Assembly (NCBI GenBank): GCA_033239005.1
Contig: BSQZ01000109.1
Coordinates: 310,001 to 374,000, forward strand
Origin: Lamellibrachia satsuma
Lineage: Eukaryota > Annelida > Polychaeta > Sabellida > Siboglinidae
DNA length: 64,000 nt
Direction of reading: 5' to 3'
A program made the position numbers and the translations under genes. The notes under the pieces were generated by a model, which saw only the letters and a program-made list of their open reading frames with translations, made no database searches and was not told the DNA's origin. The number at the start of each line of letters is the position of its first letter. The first letter of the stretch is position 1. Below are positions 1-11,974 of this stretch, piece after piece.

Positions 1-303
1 GCGCTAATTGTTACATATATTTGTTAGTCCTTTTCTTTGATGGATGAACACTATTGTCCTTTATGTAAAATTATAATTGTTTTGCAGTAACATTTTAGTA
101 GTAAACCTTTGTAACGGTTGTATTTGAAACATGTAACTCATGGCATTATATTATGGACGGTGGTGATCGTGGAATATGATGTGCCAAAATAAACAAGGAA
201 CATATATGGATAGTTGTTGTTCTGAAATTGGATGCTTCCGTATAACCAGGGTCATAAAGCGCTAGCTATCGAGCCAATGCACGTGTTGGTGCAGGGAATA
301 TTT
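1..303. other. Intergenic AT-rich DNA, no gene seen
   Basis: I see no splice-flanked exon, recognisable protein segment or repeat in this stretch. Confidence 0.6.
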
Positions 304-310
304 GATTGAG

Positions 311-359
<49 letters not shown>
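304..359. repeat. (GATT)n microsatellite
   Basis: About 12 tandem copies of the tetramer GATT (equivalently TTGA), seen directly. A 74-residue open frame starting inside it has no recognisable features and is treated as chance. Confidence 0.95.
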
Positions 360-361
<2 letters not shown>

Positions 362-1299
362 ACGTTTATTCAAGACATTGGCAACAGTACATACAATACA
401 AAAACAAGTTTAACTGTGCTACAAATGAGAGTGTACAATGTTTGAAGGAAGGGGGTAAATACGATGTCGATGATTTTTGTGTAGATTTACCCCTGACATG
501 CATATTAAGGCATTGGTATTACGATTATTGCCCTTGTTATTCGTATCTATCAATGCCTTGGCTTAATAAGTGAATATATCACCTAACAGTTAAATAAAAC
601 AAAGCGGCTTATCTGTCCCTCATCATTAAATCGTTCCTTTGTCTAAATGTTCTTCCTACACTGTTCTTTTGTTCCGAGCAATGTACAGTTTGATGTTATT
701 TGGTTTTCTAAGGATAGGTGAGGTAACAGCTAGCCCCGATAGCTTTTCAGTGTCCCAGTGTCGCATAAGACGCTCTAAATTACGGGGCTAGCTGTTCCAT
801 TCATACAAACACAGTTCTGGCCGTCCTTTCAGCTTGGACGTCCTCCCCACAAGAAAAACAGCTTGCCCATACCGTAGGATGGTAGACTATATCAAGCTCA
901 GCGGACATGAGCAGGGCCCTCTTTTTCGCTATGCTAATAAGATGCCAGTTCAAAAAATGCATTTGCTAAGTTCTTAAAGGCAGTCGTTGCTCGCACTGAC
1001 TTAGCAGACAAGAAAACGTCCCCGCATTGTTTTAGAATAGGGGCAGCCACATTGGCAGCATAGTCAGGTTAGCTTCCGAACAAATTAAAGCCATGGAACG
1101 ATGGCATTCTGACTCCTACCAGAAATATATACGAATGGAAGCAATCTCTAGCAAAATATCCACATATAGCCACCGGCTACACCCGGTTACACACAGATAC
1201 TGCCCCCGACTGCTTCTGTTTCATATCGACGCCCGCAGTGATGATCGCTCCATCAAAGGGCCACAACGGGACGACCGCAACAACGTGGTGATCGCAACG
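360..1299. other. Intergenic stretch with one perfect inverted repeat
   Basis: No recognisable coding segment. The notable item is a 14-bp perfect inverted repeat: AACAGCTAGCCCCG at 725-738 and its complement at 783-796, separated by 44 bases. It could be the ends of a very short MITE or a hairpin; no target duplication is evident. Confidence 0.5.
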
Positions 1300-1490
1300 T
1301 GACGGGGGACAACAACTTGACGTGCTATGATGAGCACAACCACGGGACGTGCAGTGATGAGCACAACTACGGGACGTGCTGTGATGAGCACAACTACGGG
1401 ACGTGCAGTGATGAGCACAACTACGGGACGTGTAGTGATGAGCACTACGGGACGTGCAGTGATGATCGCAACAACTTGACTTGCCAGTAA
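1300..1490. repeat. 27-bp minisatellite (GTGATGAGCACAAC type)
   Basis: About five copies of a 27-bp unit built around GGGACGTGCAGTGATGAG, with more degenerate GTGATGAACGTGAC-like pieces out to about 1,610. Several short overlapping frames on both strands are by-products of the periodicity; none looks like a real protein. Confidence 0.9.
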
Positions 1491-1699
1491 TGAACGTGAC
1501 GTGGAGTGATAATCGCGACAATGTGGCCCGGTAGTGATGAACATGACGCAGCAGTGATGAACGTGACCCGGTATTGACGAGTGCAACAACGTGTCAGTGA
1601 CGATCGCAACTTGTCTTGACATTCATTCGCTCCCTCAGAGGCAGCAACTTGAAATTCGGCACAGCATAGTAGGCCGACCAAAACCGTTGATAGAGGGAT

Positions 1700-1830
1700 G
1701 GTCCAGAGGCGACTTATCCCTCTGTCGGCGGAGGAAAGGTAGCAAGGCAACTTTCCTTCTGTTGGCAGGTGGGGGGGGGGGTTGTGAGGCGACTTATCTC
1801 TCTGTCGGCGGAGGGTGGGTAGCTAGGCGT
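1700..1830. repeat. Imperfect two-copy tandem duplication, about 82 bp
   Basis: The segment GAGGCGACTTATCCCTCTG plus the following CGGCGGAGG occurs at about 1,705 and again (one base different) at about 1,787, separated by a poly-G run. No coding role is seen. Confidence 0.75.
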
Positions 1831-3410
1831 GCAGCCCTTTAGCGGGGGGTGGGGTCCCAACCCGCAAGCAGATAGGGCCTGGGGGATTACTAATACCCCG
1901 CTTTCGTGTTTAATGAATTTTAAATAGTCTAGCTGGTACTGTGCTTGTGCAGTCTTAATTAAGCATCTTTTCCTTGTAAATTGTTATGCTGGAACATTAT
2001 AACATCAATAATGGTTTTTAGTCTCACTTTTATTGATAATTTGTACCAGTTTGTCTTCTATACTGATGTAGTTATCCAGACTATTTATTTCTGACTGTGC
2101 ACCCTATGCTGGAGGCATTTTAATTTAATGCGGTGTGCACAGTGGTAATTACGTTAAAATACGACCTCCAACTAAATTGGAAGAATTACCCATTTTCAAC
2201 CTGCGTAGGAGTTGTGTTTTTCCACACAAACTTAGAACGTTGTGCACGTCCCTGTTATTAACCAAATACACCGGGGATTCATGGGTAATGGAACTGCTTA
2301 GACACAAGAAATACATGTTTGGTCTTTAGACTGAAACGTGCTTTTGGTGTGCAGGTGCAGAAAGCACCTAGCGGCTAGCTAGGGGGCTATTTCAATACAA
2401 CCTGTTAACCCACTCTTCCTGGAAATTGGCATAGCGCTTAATTAGGCTGGTCGGGAAGTGTTCAAAGCATCCCAATGTTTATCGGCCCGTGGAAAAAAAA
2501 ATTGCGGGAAGATAGTAGTGGTGCAGGTTTGCAAATTACTTTTCTGCACTGCGCCAAGCACTTGACTTAGACTACACACCAAACCTACGAGGACTTATCG
2601 ACCTTGTGTTGTGAGGACTTAGACACTGGTACTGGCAATATTATTCCTTAAATGCATTAAAAATACCACCCTGATATATATTACGAAGTTTCTACTTAGT
2701 CCTCATTTCGGTAGGAATGCGTGATATTTTACACTTTGCCAAGGACTGGTTGCCGCCGCATGGAAAATTGGAACGGAACAACTTGAAAGTGTGTGACGGC
2801 CACTGACCATTTTCAACCAATATCAAATAAATCCTTGCATCCCGCCACCCCAAGGACCAATCAGATTAAAGATCGGCCATCTTGAAATAGCATTGTGGAA
2901 AGGCGGCAACGCGAACGTGAATTGAGTGATTTTACTGCGTAAGTATTGTGCAATTATTCGATTTCAACAACTTAGCATTACTTAATGGAATAAGCATTTG
3001 ATTTATACCATGTTTTATTGAACATTGCGTGTTAAAGTGACTAGATTTAACGTCACTCTTGCCAGCAGGACCAGTGTTAATGGAGTTAAATGTGTGATGT
3101 AGAATTAGTAATTTAGTTGTAAATAAATGTATATTTTAGTTTACCAAAACGATCGAAATGCCTATGTCTAGGCATTGATATTATTTGTGATATACATAAA
3201 CGGGAAGAATTTTGTTTATAGCTCCGTATATTGCGTCCCTGGTGAACATGTTTTAACGATCTCTTCTGCGCTACGACAAAAACAAAAATGGTAATCGTTT
3301 ACTTAACTGACCTAAATTATGGCTTTATGCCGACGGTTTTTACAGCATTTTTATACCTGAATGCGTTCCTTACATCATTCCGCATATGTTCCAGTAAAAA
3401 AAGTTCATAT
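1831..3410. other. Intergenic stretch, possible promoter-like motif pair near 2,857-2,884
   Basis: No exon could be supported. CCAATCA at 2,857-2,863 is followed 12 bases later by GCCATCTTG at 2,876-2,884. These match the CCAAT box (NF-Y) and YY1 core by consensus. No convincing gene follows within 3 kb, so promoter function is unproven. Confidence 0.3.
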
Positions 3411-3417
3411 ATTCTTT

Positions 3418-5633
3418 AAAAATATTGTGTTTTAGGCCACTTTTAATCAGTTTTACACATCAAAACAGCGGAACCGATTGCATGATAAACATGGCGCGTG
3501 TGCGACTTGCGCATTAGTCACGCCTCGGTGCCATCAGAACCGCGAAGGCGATGTTTGTGTGTACTGGGCATACAATTATGCAACGTAAAAAAATTAAGAA
3601 AATAGGCTCCAAAAATATTTCAAACGAAGAAATAAAAAAAAAAAAAAAAACATTCTCCACAGTTTTCATATTAAACGCAACATTTGTAGAGCACATACAG
3701 TCACTTCTAACGTAATATTTCATATTTTATTTAATGAAATATTTTATATTGCAAATATTATTTGTATTTGGTGGGTGGGTGGGTGGGATTCTGTGTTGTC
3801 CGTTTTCGCAGCAATATCCTGCGGAGAAATCGTGATGTAGTACCGCATTGCCAGTGATTAATGGGAAGAAGAAGATATAGCTCAGAAACAATTTTTATTG
3901 TTCATATTAAATAACATTAATTACTTTCTCATATTACATGTGATATAGCTCAGAAACAATTTTTATTTTTCATATTAAATAACATTAATTACTTTCTCAT
4001 AATACATGTGAATTAAAAACATCCTTTCATTGCGCATACACACATTCAACAAAATATATAACATTAATTAACATATTAATAATTAATTAATCGACGTGCT
4101 ACACTATTGTAACTGCTAGTGTGATTTTGACGTGTAATACATAAAACACAACAGGTTACAGTTATTTAGCTTTCTTAAAGGGATGGAGTCATCATAGAGT
4201 ATTCAGTATCCGTGCCACAACAATTACGTAAAAACAGAAATGTATTATTATCATTATTGGACTACATAACTTTTTCATTATCATTTCAAGCCATCATTGT
4301 CAGTTTCATTATTATTACCATCAATGGCCAGTTATATGTTAAGAAATCCATGAACCAACTATTGTAAAAGTTTATTATATTTATTTGAATGAAAAGGTCG
4401 CAAAGTAACAATGGTGTTTTAAAGCTGTCTGCTGGTGTAACTCATATTGCTGCTTGGCAGGTTTATTGATACAGATGTTAAAGACAGTAAGCCTACCCCT
4501 GGTCTGGAACATCACATCACATCAAAACATACATTTCTTTTGTCCGGAGATGGTGATGTAGGTATACAGACACATTTACTCCGGATATAATGCCCCCACC
4601 TAAGTGGAAACTAGGACTAAAAACCTCCTCACTTAACTACACAAAAATACAACATGCGGTATATGTAATAACCTTTATTTGCATTGTAATCTTGTATCTT
4701 TATTATGGGGGGGGGTGAGTGCTGAGTACGAGTACACCACCTGTACCATGCCTAATCCGGCACAGGCTTTATACAATTTTCCTGTTATTGTTGTTCCGAT
4801 TAACGCTTCGTATATATACCCCTATGTAGGCACATGCAGAAATAAGGTAAATTGCTGTAGGAAATCCTTGTCCAAGCCTAAATAATAACACTATTTAGTA
4901 AGTATTTACATCGTGTGGCTTTCTTCCGCACACCGAGGGCCTCGGCACAAAAGAAATTGTGTAGCATTTGCATGAACTGCCGTGACAGGCGCATAACCGT
5001 CGAATACACATTGAATGCACAGGATTGTGTATCCGCTGGATGTGAGCTGTGAATGTGTTATCAGTCATTTGATCAAGAAATGTGTATTCAGACAAATCCG
5101 GTGATACTACAACTGCACATAGACACAGCATATCCGTGAAAAGCAATACATATGTGGTTTGGTTACTCACCAGTTTAGAGTTATTAAAAAAACTAAACAT
5201 GTATTTGGTGTTTCCCAAAAAATATGAATATGCATATAATTTAATTATTATTTGTAAATTATTTAAATGAACATGTTAATGTAAAGAGAGTACATAAAAT
5301 ATTTCATTAAATAAAATATGAAATATTACGTTAGAAGTGACTGTGCTCTACAAATGTGTTTAATATGAAAACTGTGGAGAAAGTTTTAATTTTTTTTAAA
5401 GAATTTCTTTGTTTGAAAAATTTTTGGAGCCTATTTTCTTAATTTTGTTTGTCTTCATTTTTTACGTTGCGTAATTGTATGCCCAGTACACACAAACACC
5501 GCCTTCGCGGTTCTGATGGCACTGAGGCGTGACTAATGCGCAAATCGCACATGGGCCATGTTTATCATGCAATCGGTTCCGCTGTTTTGGTGTGTACAAC
5601 TGATTAAAAGTGGCCTAAAACACAATATTTTTT
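3418..5633. mobile_element. 2.2-kb long-inverted-repeat (foldback) element, no coding capacity
   Basis: The left arm (3,418-3,747) is the reverse complement of the right arm (5,295-5,633) over about 330 bp, with small indels in A/T runs. Outer ends read AAAAATATTGTGTTTTAGGC on each side. The 1.5-kb centre holds no recognisable protein. It is best read as a non-autonomous DNA transposon or foldback element with long TIRs. I could not define the target duplication, so the exact ends are uncertain. Frames inside the arms (for example 3,514-3,723 minus) are chance. Confidence 0.75.
3874..4009. repeat. 68-bp perfect-type tandem duplication
   Basis: Two adjacent copies beginning GATATAGCTCAGAAACAATT at 3,874 and 3,942, differing by single bases. 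They lie inside the foldback element and are a local duplication. Confidence 0.9.
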
Positions 5634-5718
5634 ACAATCCAAAGTCATCTTGATGGTGCAGAAGGTTGCACAAATTTTTTTTAAGTTTTTGTATTGCAAA
5701 GCAGCTCCATCTAACAAG

Positions 5719-6471
5719 CAGTTTCCGTGTATAATATGCACCCTCACTTTTGCTAAATTCTTATAGAATTTCTATATTACCATGTATAATACGCACCCCA
5801 ACTTTTGACATTGACCCCTGATTTTCCCGCTTCTGATAGTTTGCTTGAAACGTGACTCACGGTTGGCCACTGTCATTTTATCAAAGTTCGTTTGTGTGAT
5901 GATCCTTGAATCCATCTCAGAATCGTAAACATGTTATGCAAGTTACGGCATTGCCGGCGGCTCTTTGCACGCGACGATATATCGCCTCGTCAGTAGTGTA
6001 AGCCCTACGTAACTTGCATTTTAGCTTGACCATTGCGCAACTGATTAAATTTGTGCTTGTTTGAACTTACTTTGCGTCATTCTGCTCTCAATTTTAAATT
6101 AATACCAAGCTCTATTCTGATATGTTACACGCACACTTTCAACTGCGAAACATACATATGGTACAATCATCTTTATTTGCATTCACAACTTTAAACATGG
6201 ACTGATGAAGAAACGGAGTCACACTGGCTGACCCGTGGGCGTGGCATTAATCCGACACCGTCCACACATTTCTGCGTTATTCCTGGTCGGTGACGCTCCC
6301 GTTCGCGTACGCTTCCCGCTCATTGACGTCATAGTACTAGTGTTCCAGTAGCGCTATCCATATCCGGTCGGAGACAATTTTATTTAGCCCTATCACCATG
6401 TATGATACGCACCCGGACTTTTAAGTAAAAATTGAAGGGGGAAAATGCATATTATACATGGAAATTTACGG
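5719..6471. mobile_element. MITE with CCATGTATAATACGCACCC-type terminal repeats
   Basis: The left end (about 5,719-5,745) reads GTTTCCGTGTATAATATGCA and the right end (6,447-6,469) is its near reverse complement. Internal copies of the same motif lie at about 5,778 and, inverted, 6,395. This subterminal layout is typical of non-autonomous DNA transposons; the motif is one I have seen in many animal genomes. No coding sequence lies between the ends. The family is not identified. Confidence 0.65.
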
Positions 6472-6743
6472 TATATTTTCTTGATACCTGGACAGAGCTG
6501 CTTCATGTGGCTCAAAATGTCTTACAAGAATCTGTGCACTGTTATAGTGTTGTGGCGTAAGCAGTCGCTCACTGCACACATACTTGTACGCTGTGTTTGT
6601 CCAACCTTCTTTGACTGTTGTCCCAGTGATATCCGTGAGCTGCGTTCTGGACAACACAACTATAATTTTCAGCTAAGCAGGCTGCAAGGAAACTCAAGAG
6701 CGAAAAGGGTATACTTGCAGTAGTTAAGGAAAAATTCTGAAAG
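6472..6743. other. Short unassigned stretch before the transposon remnant
   Basis: A 92-residue frame (6,445-6,723 plus) begins in the MITE terminus and has no recognisable motif. It may hold decayed 5' sequence of the downstream transposon, but I cannot support a gene. Confidence 0.4.
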
Positions 6744-9165
6744 CCCCTCTCTAAGGACGTAGAAGGGAGGGTGACAGCCTGTTATGAGGAGGATGAACAT
6801 TCACGGCTGCTCCCTGGAGCTAAAGATTTAAAAGTCCGTGAAGGGGTCTGGTGGCAAGCGAGTGCATGAGCAAAAATGACTTCTTCTTTTAAATCTCAAT
6901 GAACTCTATATAAATTATAAGGCTAAATACCCAGACGACAAGACAGGACTGTCCAAATTATGTTCTCTTCGACCACGACACTGCATAACTGTTGGCTGTA
7001 GAGGGACACATTCAGTATGTGTATGTACAATTCACCAAAATGTAAAAAAAATGATCAGTACTTTGCCAATGGACTCTTCAAAGACATACCATGCCTTTAT
7101 GGCGAAGCTTGTCTGTTCTGTGGACTCAAACCTTTGTATGATCCACATGTGCTCTAGATGTCCCGGAGCTAATGTGCTAAGGACTTGCCTTGAAAGCATG
7201 TGATGGCGTCGGTCGGTGGAACTGTGAAACGGGAGCAGGACACTTGCTTAATATAACATTATTCTTCATTGGATTTTCCTATGCGAAGACTGTGCCAGGC
7301 ACACAGAGCTATCACTGCTTTGTTCCCAACCCTACAGAACAAACAGATTGTCCAATGTGAAGACTGTGCCAGGCACACAGAGCTATCACTGCTTTGTTCC
7401 CAACCCTACAGAACAAACAGATTTTCCAATGCGAAGACTGTGCCAGGCACACAGAGCTATCACTGCTTTGTTCCCAACCCTACAGAACAAACAGATTGTC
7501 CAATGTGAAGACTGTGCCAGGCACACAGAGCTATCACTGCTTTGTTCCCAGCCCTACAGAACAAACAGATTGTCCAATGCGAAGACTGCGCCAGGCACAC
7601 AGAGCCATCACTGCTTTGTTCCCAGCCCTACAGAACAAACAGATTGTCCAATGTGAAGACTGTGCCAGGCACACAGAGCCATCACTGCTTTGTTCCCAAC
7701 CCTACAGAACAAACAGATTGTCCAATGCGAAGACTGCGCCAGGCACACAGAGCTATCACTGCTTTGTTCCCAACCCTACAGAACAAACAGATTTTCCAAT
7801 GCGAAGACTGTGCCAGGCACACAGAGCTATCACTGCTTTGTTCCCAACCCTACAGAACAAACAGATTGTCCTATGCGAAGACTGTGCCAGGCACACAGAG
7901 CTATCACTGCTTTGTTCCCAACCCTACAGAACAAACAGATTGTCCAATGCGAAGACTGCGCCAGGCACACAGAGCTATCACTGCTTTGTTCCCAACCCTA
8001 CAGAACAAACAGATTGTCCTATGCGAAGACTGTGCCAGGCACACAGAGCTATCACTGCTTTGTTCCCAGCCCTACAGAACAAACAGATTGTCCAATGCGA
8101 AGACTGTGCCAGGCACACAGAGCCATCACTGCTTTGTTCCCAGCCCTACAGAACAAACAGATTGTCCAATGTGAAGACTGTGCCAGGCACACAGAGCTAT
8201 CACTGCTTTGTTCCCAGCCCTACAGAACAAACAGATTGTCCAATGCGAAGACTGTGCCAGGCACACAGAGCTATCACTGCTTTGTTCCCAACCCTACAGA
8301 ACAAACAGATTGTCCAATGTGAAGACTGTGCCAGGCACACAGAGCCATCACTGCTTTGTTCCCAGCCCTACAGAACAAACAGATTGTCCAATGTGAAGAC
8401 TGTGCCAGGCACACAGAGCTATCACTGCTTTGTTCCCAACCCTACAGAACAAACAGATTGTCCAATGTGAAGACTGTGCCAGGCACACAGAGCCATCACT
8501 GCTTTGTTCCCAGCCCTACAGAACAAACAGATTGTCCAATGTGAAGACTGTGCCAGGCACACAGAGCTATCACTGCTTTGTTCCCAACCCTACAGAACAA
8601 ACAGATTGTCCAATGTGAAGACTGTGCCAGGCACACAGAGCCATCACTGCTTTGTTCCCAACCCTACAGAACAAACAGATTGTCCAATGTGAAGACTGCG
8701 CCAGGCACACAGAGCTATCACTGCTTTGTTCCCAACCCTACAGAACAAACAATGGTGGTGCGAAGGTTGTCAGGAGATGAACCTTCATTTGAGACAGCAC
8801 TTCTCACAGCTCCAAATGAAGGAGATCCAACTGTTGGATGCACACCAATTGGTCCTGGACTCCCAACCACAACACCATCCATTAGCTGGAAACAGTGTGA
8901 AATTGTAAGATATGTAGGCAGTCGCTATAATGTAAAATAATGGGTTCGCCACATAAGGGACATATCCAAGGAAAATGAAGATGTGCACATATCATTCATG
9001 CACCCTCATGGTCCAGCAAGGTCATTGGCCGGAAAGAGAGGACATCTGCTATGTACCACTTCAATGTGTCCTATGTCTGGTAGATGCTCCAAACACAACA
9101 AATGGGCGACAGTATTATTTGGATAAAAAGGACAACGCCTATATAATAAACCTGGCATGAACTAT
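6744..9165 (+). pseudogene. Internally deleted DNA-transposon gene (EEDEHSRLLPG ... KTVPGTQSYHCFVP family)
   Basis: Read across frames, the strand encodes pieces of a protein I recognise from many uncharacterised, transposon-borne invertebrate genes. An N-terminal part at 6,744-7,203 has the segments EEDEHSRLLPGAKD, KLCSLRPRHCITVG, GTHSVCVCTIHQNVK and CSRCPG. A C-terminal part at about 7,274-9,165 has KTVPGTQSYHCFVP, RRLSGDEPSFETALL, ISKENEDVHISFMHPHGPAR and WPEREDICYVPL. The central part, where I would expect the DDE catalytic region, is missing, and frameshifts and stops break the rest, so it is a dead copy. A 74-bp tandem array sits exactly on the KTVPGTQSYHCFVP segment. Recognition is from memory of the family; the superfamily is not assigned. 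Confidence 0.75.
7272..8752 (+). repeat. 74-bp minisatellite, about 20 copies, nested in the transposon ORF
   Basis: The unit runs from the GCGAAGACTGTGCCAGGCAC region through CCTACAGAACAAACAGATTG, with about six variable positions (for example TGC/TGT GAAGACT, AGCTATCA/AGCCATCA). Because 74 is not divisible by 3, each copy is read in the next frame and three units (74 codons) make one protein period. None of the three frames contains a stop, so open frames up to 358 codons appear; these are artefacts. The single-copy flanks belong to the same protein, so the monomer is an amplified coding segment. Confidence 0.95.
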
Positions 9166-10259
9166 AGGCACACCAGCCAACAGGTTAGTAGCATAAATAT
9201 ACTTGTGACCATTGGAGATGTTGCATAAGGATGGTACACTTGAATTCAGAAGAAACAAAATATACATTGCTTCAAAATGGCACCATTTTAATATCCACAT
9301 AAACAGCACCTATGAATGCATTCACTAACTTGTGCTAAAACGGTGCATTATTGAAGAATAATGTTCGCCATGAAGAAATGTCCTAATAAAGATTAAATTT
9401 AGCACCCGTAGCCTATATATATCAATAGGATCAAAATGACACCATTTTAAAGAATCAGGAAATATATTAACATTGTGGTACAGCACTAGCTTATGCACTC
9501 GTGAATGCTTCACGAGTGCTAAAAAGTGCAGCATTAAAAAAATAATTCACCATGAAGGACTTTCGAATGGATCATGAAATTTGGCACACAAGCTACACAC
9601 TATTACCTTTAAAATGAGACCAGTTTTAAGATTTTGCTAATATGTCCATATTGGGTTTTGCACCATTGAAAATGTCCCCAAATTGACTTTTTCCTGATTT
9701 CACAAGGGCGTTGCTCCATAATTAATAAGTACTGCATTGTAATATTCAGTAGTGTTACAGCAATTGGGGTGGACTTCTTGGAGACAAAAAGTTAAATAGA
9801 TGTAATGAATGTAAGACTATGTTTCAGAGTCTCAAACATGGCTGCTCGTAAGGTAAAATGACGGCCGTGATTTTGAGCAAAATTCGACACCTACCAGATT
9901 TAGTAAAATGGCATTTACTCAAAAACTACTTGGAATATAGAGCCCAAACTTCAGATTTGTCCATGAAGATGACTGGGATATTTGGTAAACATTTCAAGTG
10001 AATCTAAGACCGAAGTGCGTGGGGCTTGGTTGAGTTGATATGGAATGACCCTTTAGTTAGTTAGTAAGATAAGGTAACCAACGGTGACGGGAACTACCAG
10101 GATGATGCCTTTCCAATGAGCTGTGCCATATTGGATTTTTTTTTATAAAGTATGCGTTACATTTTTTTATTAAAAATATGTATGAATTACTATGAACATG
10201 TCATCTGTTGTTGTAACAATTCTAACCACATTTAATTTAGCATTGACATTTAATTTCAG
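9166..10259 (+). other. 3' flank of the transposon, terminal repeat near 10,028-10,051
   Basis: No coding sequence. Two diverged copies of a block containing CAAAATGACACCATTTTAA lie near 9,270 and 9,430. At 10,028-10,051 the sequence GTTGAGTTGATATGGAATGA followed by CCC is the inverse complement (few mismatches) of GGATCATTCCGTGTCAAATC at 10,664. It is likely the right terminal repeat of this DNA transposon family; the left end was not found. Confidence 0.45.
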
Positions 10260-10334
10260 AGATGGTCTGTGAAGAAGAGGCAGCTGGAGATGTGGATGAG
10301 GATGTGCTGAAGCCTACAGATGAAACCGTTGAAG
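10260..10334 (+). CDS. Candidate internal exon, acidic peptide
   Basis: A pyrimidine-rich acceptor (TTTAATTTCAG) is followed by 75 bp open in one frame (MVCEEEAAGDVDEDVLKPTD then ETVEG) and by a good donor, G|GTATAT. It has no stop in that frame and is strongly acidic. I do not recognise the protein. It could be a terminal exon piece of the preceding transposon or of the SAP-domain gene 2.3 kb downstream. The case rests on splice signals and composition only. Confidence 0.35.
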
Positions 10335-10423
10335 GTATATGTATTTATTGATTAATATAGCATATATTAGATGGTTTGTATCAGGTAACATGTCTTTATA
10401 ATCGGTTTTGCCGTCCAGTGAAA

Positions 10424-10640
10424 TTCTCACCAAGTTGTTTTCACTGAACCATGTCAGTCTTCTGTGTAAACATCGAATCAAGTCTTCACAAATGTTGTTT
10501 CACTGCAACATGGTTTTGCCTAAACATGCCAGGTTTCTGTGTAAATTCCCACTGAAGTCCTCTCAAATGTGGTTTCAGTGAAACATGTCAGGTTTATGTG
10601 TAAACTTCTATCACATGAAGTATTCACAAATGTGAACGAA
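10424..10640. repeat. Three diverged copies of a ~70-bp repeat
   Basis: Blocks ending in CATGTCAGGTTTATGTGTAA-like sequence recur three times at about 70-bp spacing with many substitutions. This is an old tandem repeat, unlike the near-identical arrays elsewhere in the window. Confidence 0.7.
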
Positions 10641-11042
10641 AACAAGACTTCTATTTCCTTAATGGATCATTCCGTGTCAAATCAACTAATGGTCAAAAAG
10701 CTGATGTCCATAATTTGCTAAAATTTTAACCAATGAATAAGTAGCTACACCTGAGCACTCTTCAAAAAAAACTAAGGGTTTGCATACAAATTGTGTCTGC
10801 AACGCCCTATGATGTAAACGGGGTAAGCGCCAAAAAACGCACCCTTTATTTCTTTTTCTGTTTTCAGGTGCTTCTAACTTAAGAAGTTTACAAGCCACAT
10901 ATCTGAAATTTGCTGAATATGTAGACATATTAGTGTATTGTAGGACAATGGGTATACTGGGTGCACAGAAATGGAAAATAACACTTAAAAAATTGTGTGT
11001 ATGTCATAAAGACTAGTCTCTATTGCATGACTGCGCCCACCC

Positions 11043-11400
11043 CGGGGGAGCGGTGGTCTAATGGTTAGAGCACCCGCCTGTCGGTCGAGAGGACGGTGGT
11101 TCGATTCCACCTCCGCCGTTTCGAAGCTTGGGCAATTTCGTTCACCCCACTTTGCCCGTGTCTTTCGGAAGAGACACTAAAAGCCGTTGGTCCAAACTCC
11201 TGCGTTAGCTCAATATTGGGCTGTTTGGAGTATAACTACTTGAGACTTGAGACCCCAGACTTTCGGACTACGGCTACTTACGTACATCCTGGACGCCTAA
11301 TGAGCGCTGTGACATTCCCACGAGGACGCCTTTCATCAGACCAGCCCTAGGCCTAGTGTGGAGTAGCTCTGGCTACGACAAGTTGGGTCATAATGAGAGA
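11043..11400 (+). mobile_element. tRNA-derived SINE (tRNA-Asp-like head)
   Basis: The head at about 11,043-11,118 has a clear pol III A box, TGGTCTAATGG (11,054-11,064), and B box, GGTTCGATTCC (11,098-11,108). The T arm pairs perfectly (GGTGG at 11,095-11,099 with CCACC at 11,107-11,111). CCCGCCTGTC around the anticodon resembles tRNA-Asp(GTC). The acceptor stem pairs poorly and there is no CCA-ready end, so this is a SINE head and not a functional tRNA gene. The body continues through GAGACCCCAGACTTTCGGAC to about 11,400. A headless copy lies at 12,382-12,505. Confidence 0.75.
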
Positions 11401-11974
11401 CATTTTGCGCAAGCTGTGGGTCCAATTCGGCATGTTTGTTAATTAAAGGAACTATATCATGACAAATAGATATTGTTACATAAAATAATTAAAAAAATAT
11501 CTACTTATAGCCAAATAATGAAAAAAATACAGTACCATGCACTATAATGAGAGTTCAGGGCGACCACAAACTAAGCGACAGGATGGTGAGGCTATGTACG
11601 CCATGCACCACCCTAAGTGGAAAAAGGACCAACACTATGGTGTTCACGAGATCACAGAGGCCTCTTACCGTAGGTGTTATCATGTACACGCACACCGATA
11701 TGATTCATACGTTAGTTCAAGTATTGCAACAACAATTTTCAATGTGGTGTGATCAACTCGGTGTGAAAAACGTTTAGTAATGGACACTACTATGATTTCA
11801 GACTATGGATGACATCATGACCAGCAGTGCACATCAAAGAACACACAGAGGAAGGAAGTACCGCTGCCACAAGCCCCACCCACCTGTCAGCAGATGTTCC
11901 ATGTCCAAACAAGGCTGATGCTGTTGCTCAGCACATAGAAAGATTTATACTTGGCTACGATTTCATGAAGACTA
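11401..11974 (+). other. Unassigned stretch, weak exon-like segment after 11,803
   Basis: A TATGATTTCAG acceptor at about 11,793-11,803 precedes a short open frame (MDDIMTSSAHQRTHRGRKYR and about 15 more residues) that ends at a stop. I recognise nothing in it and call no gene. Confidence 0.25.

Noticed and set aside
7394..8470. 358-codon plus-strand frame as a repeat protein
   Set aside because: Produced by a stop-free 74-bp unit rotating through three frames. The natural monomer is a transposon coding fragment and has no start context.
11043..11118. Functional tRNA-Asp gene
   Set aside because: A and B boxes are good, but the acceptor stem pairs poorly and the tRNA part continues into a repeated SINE body.
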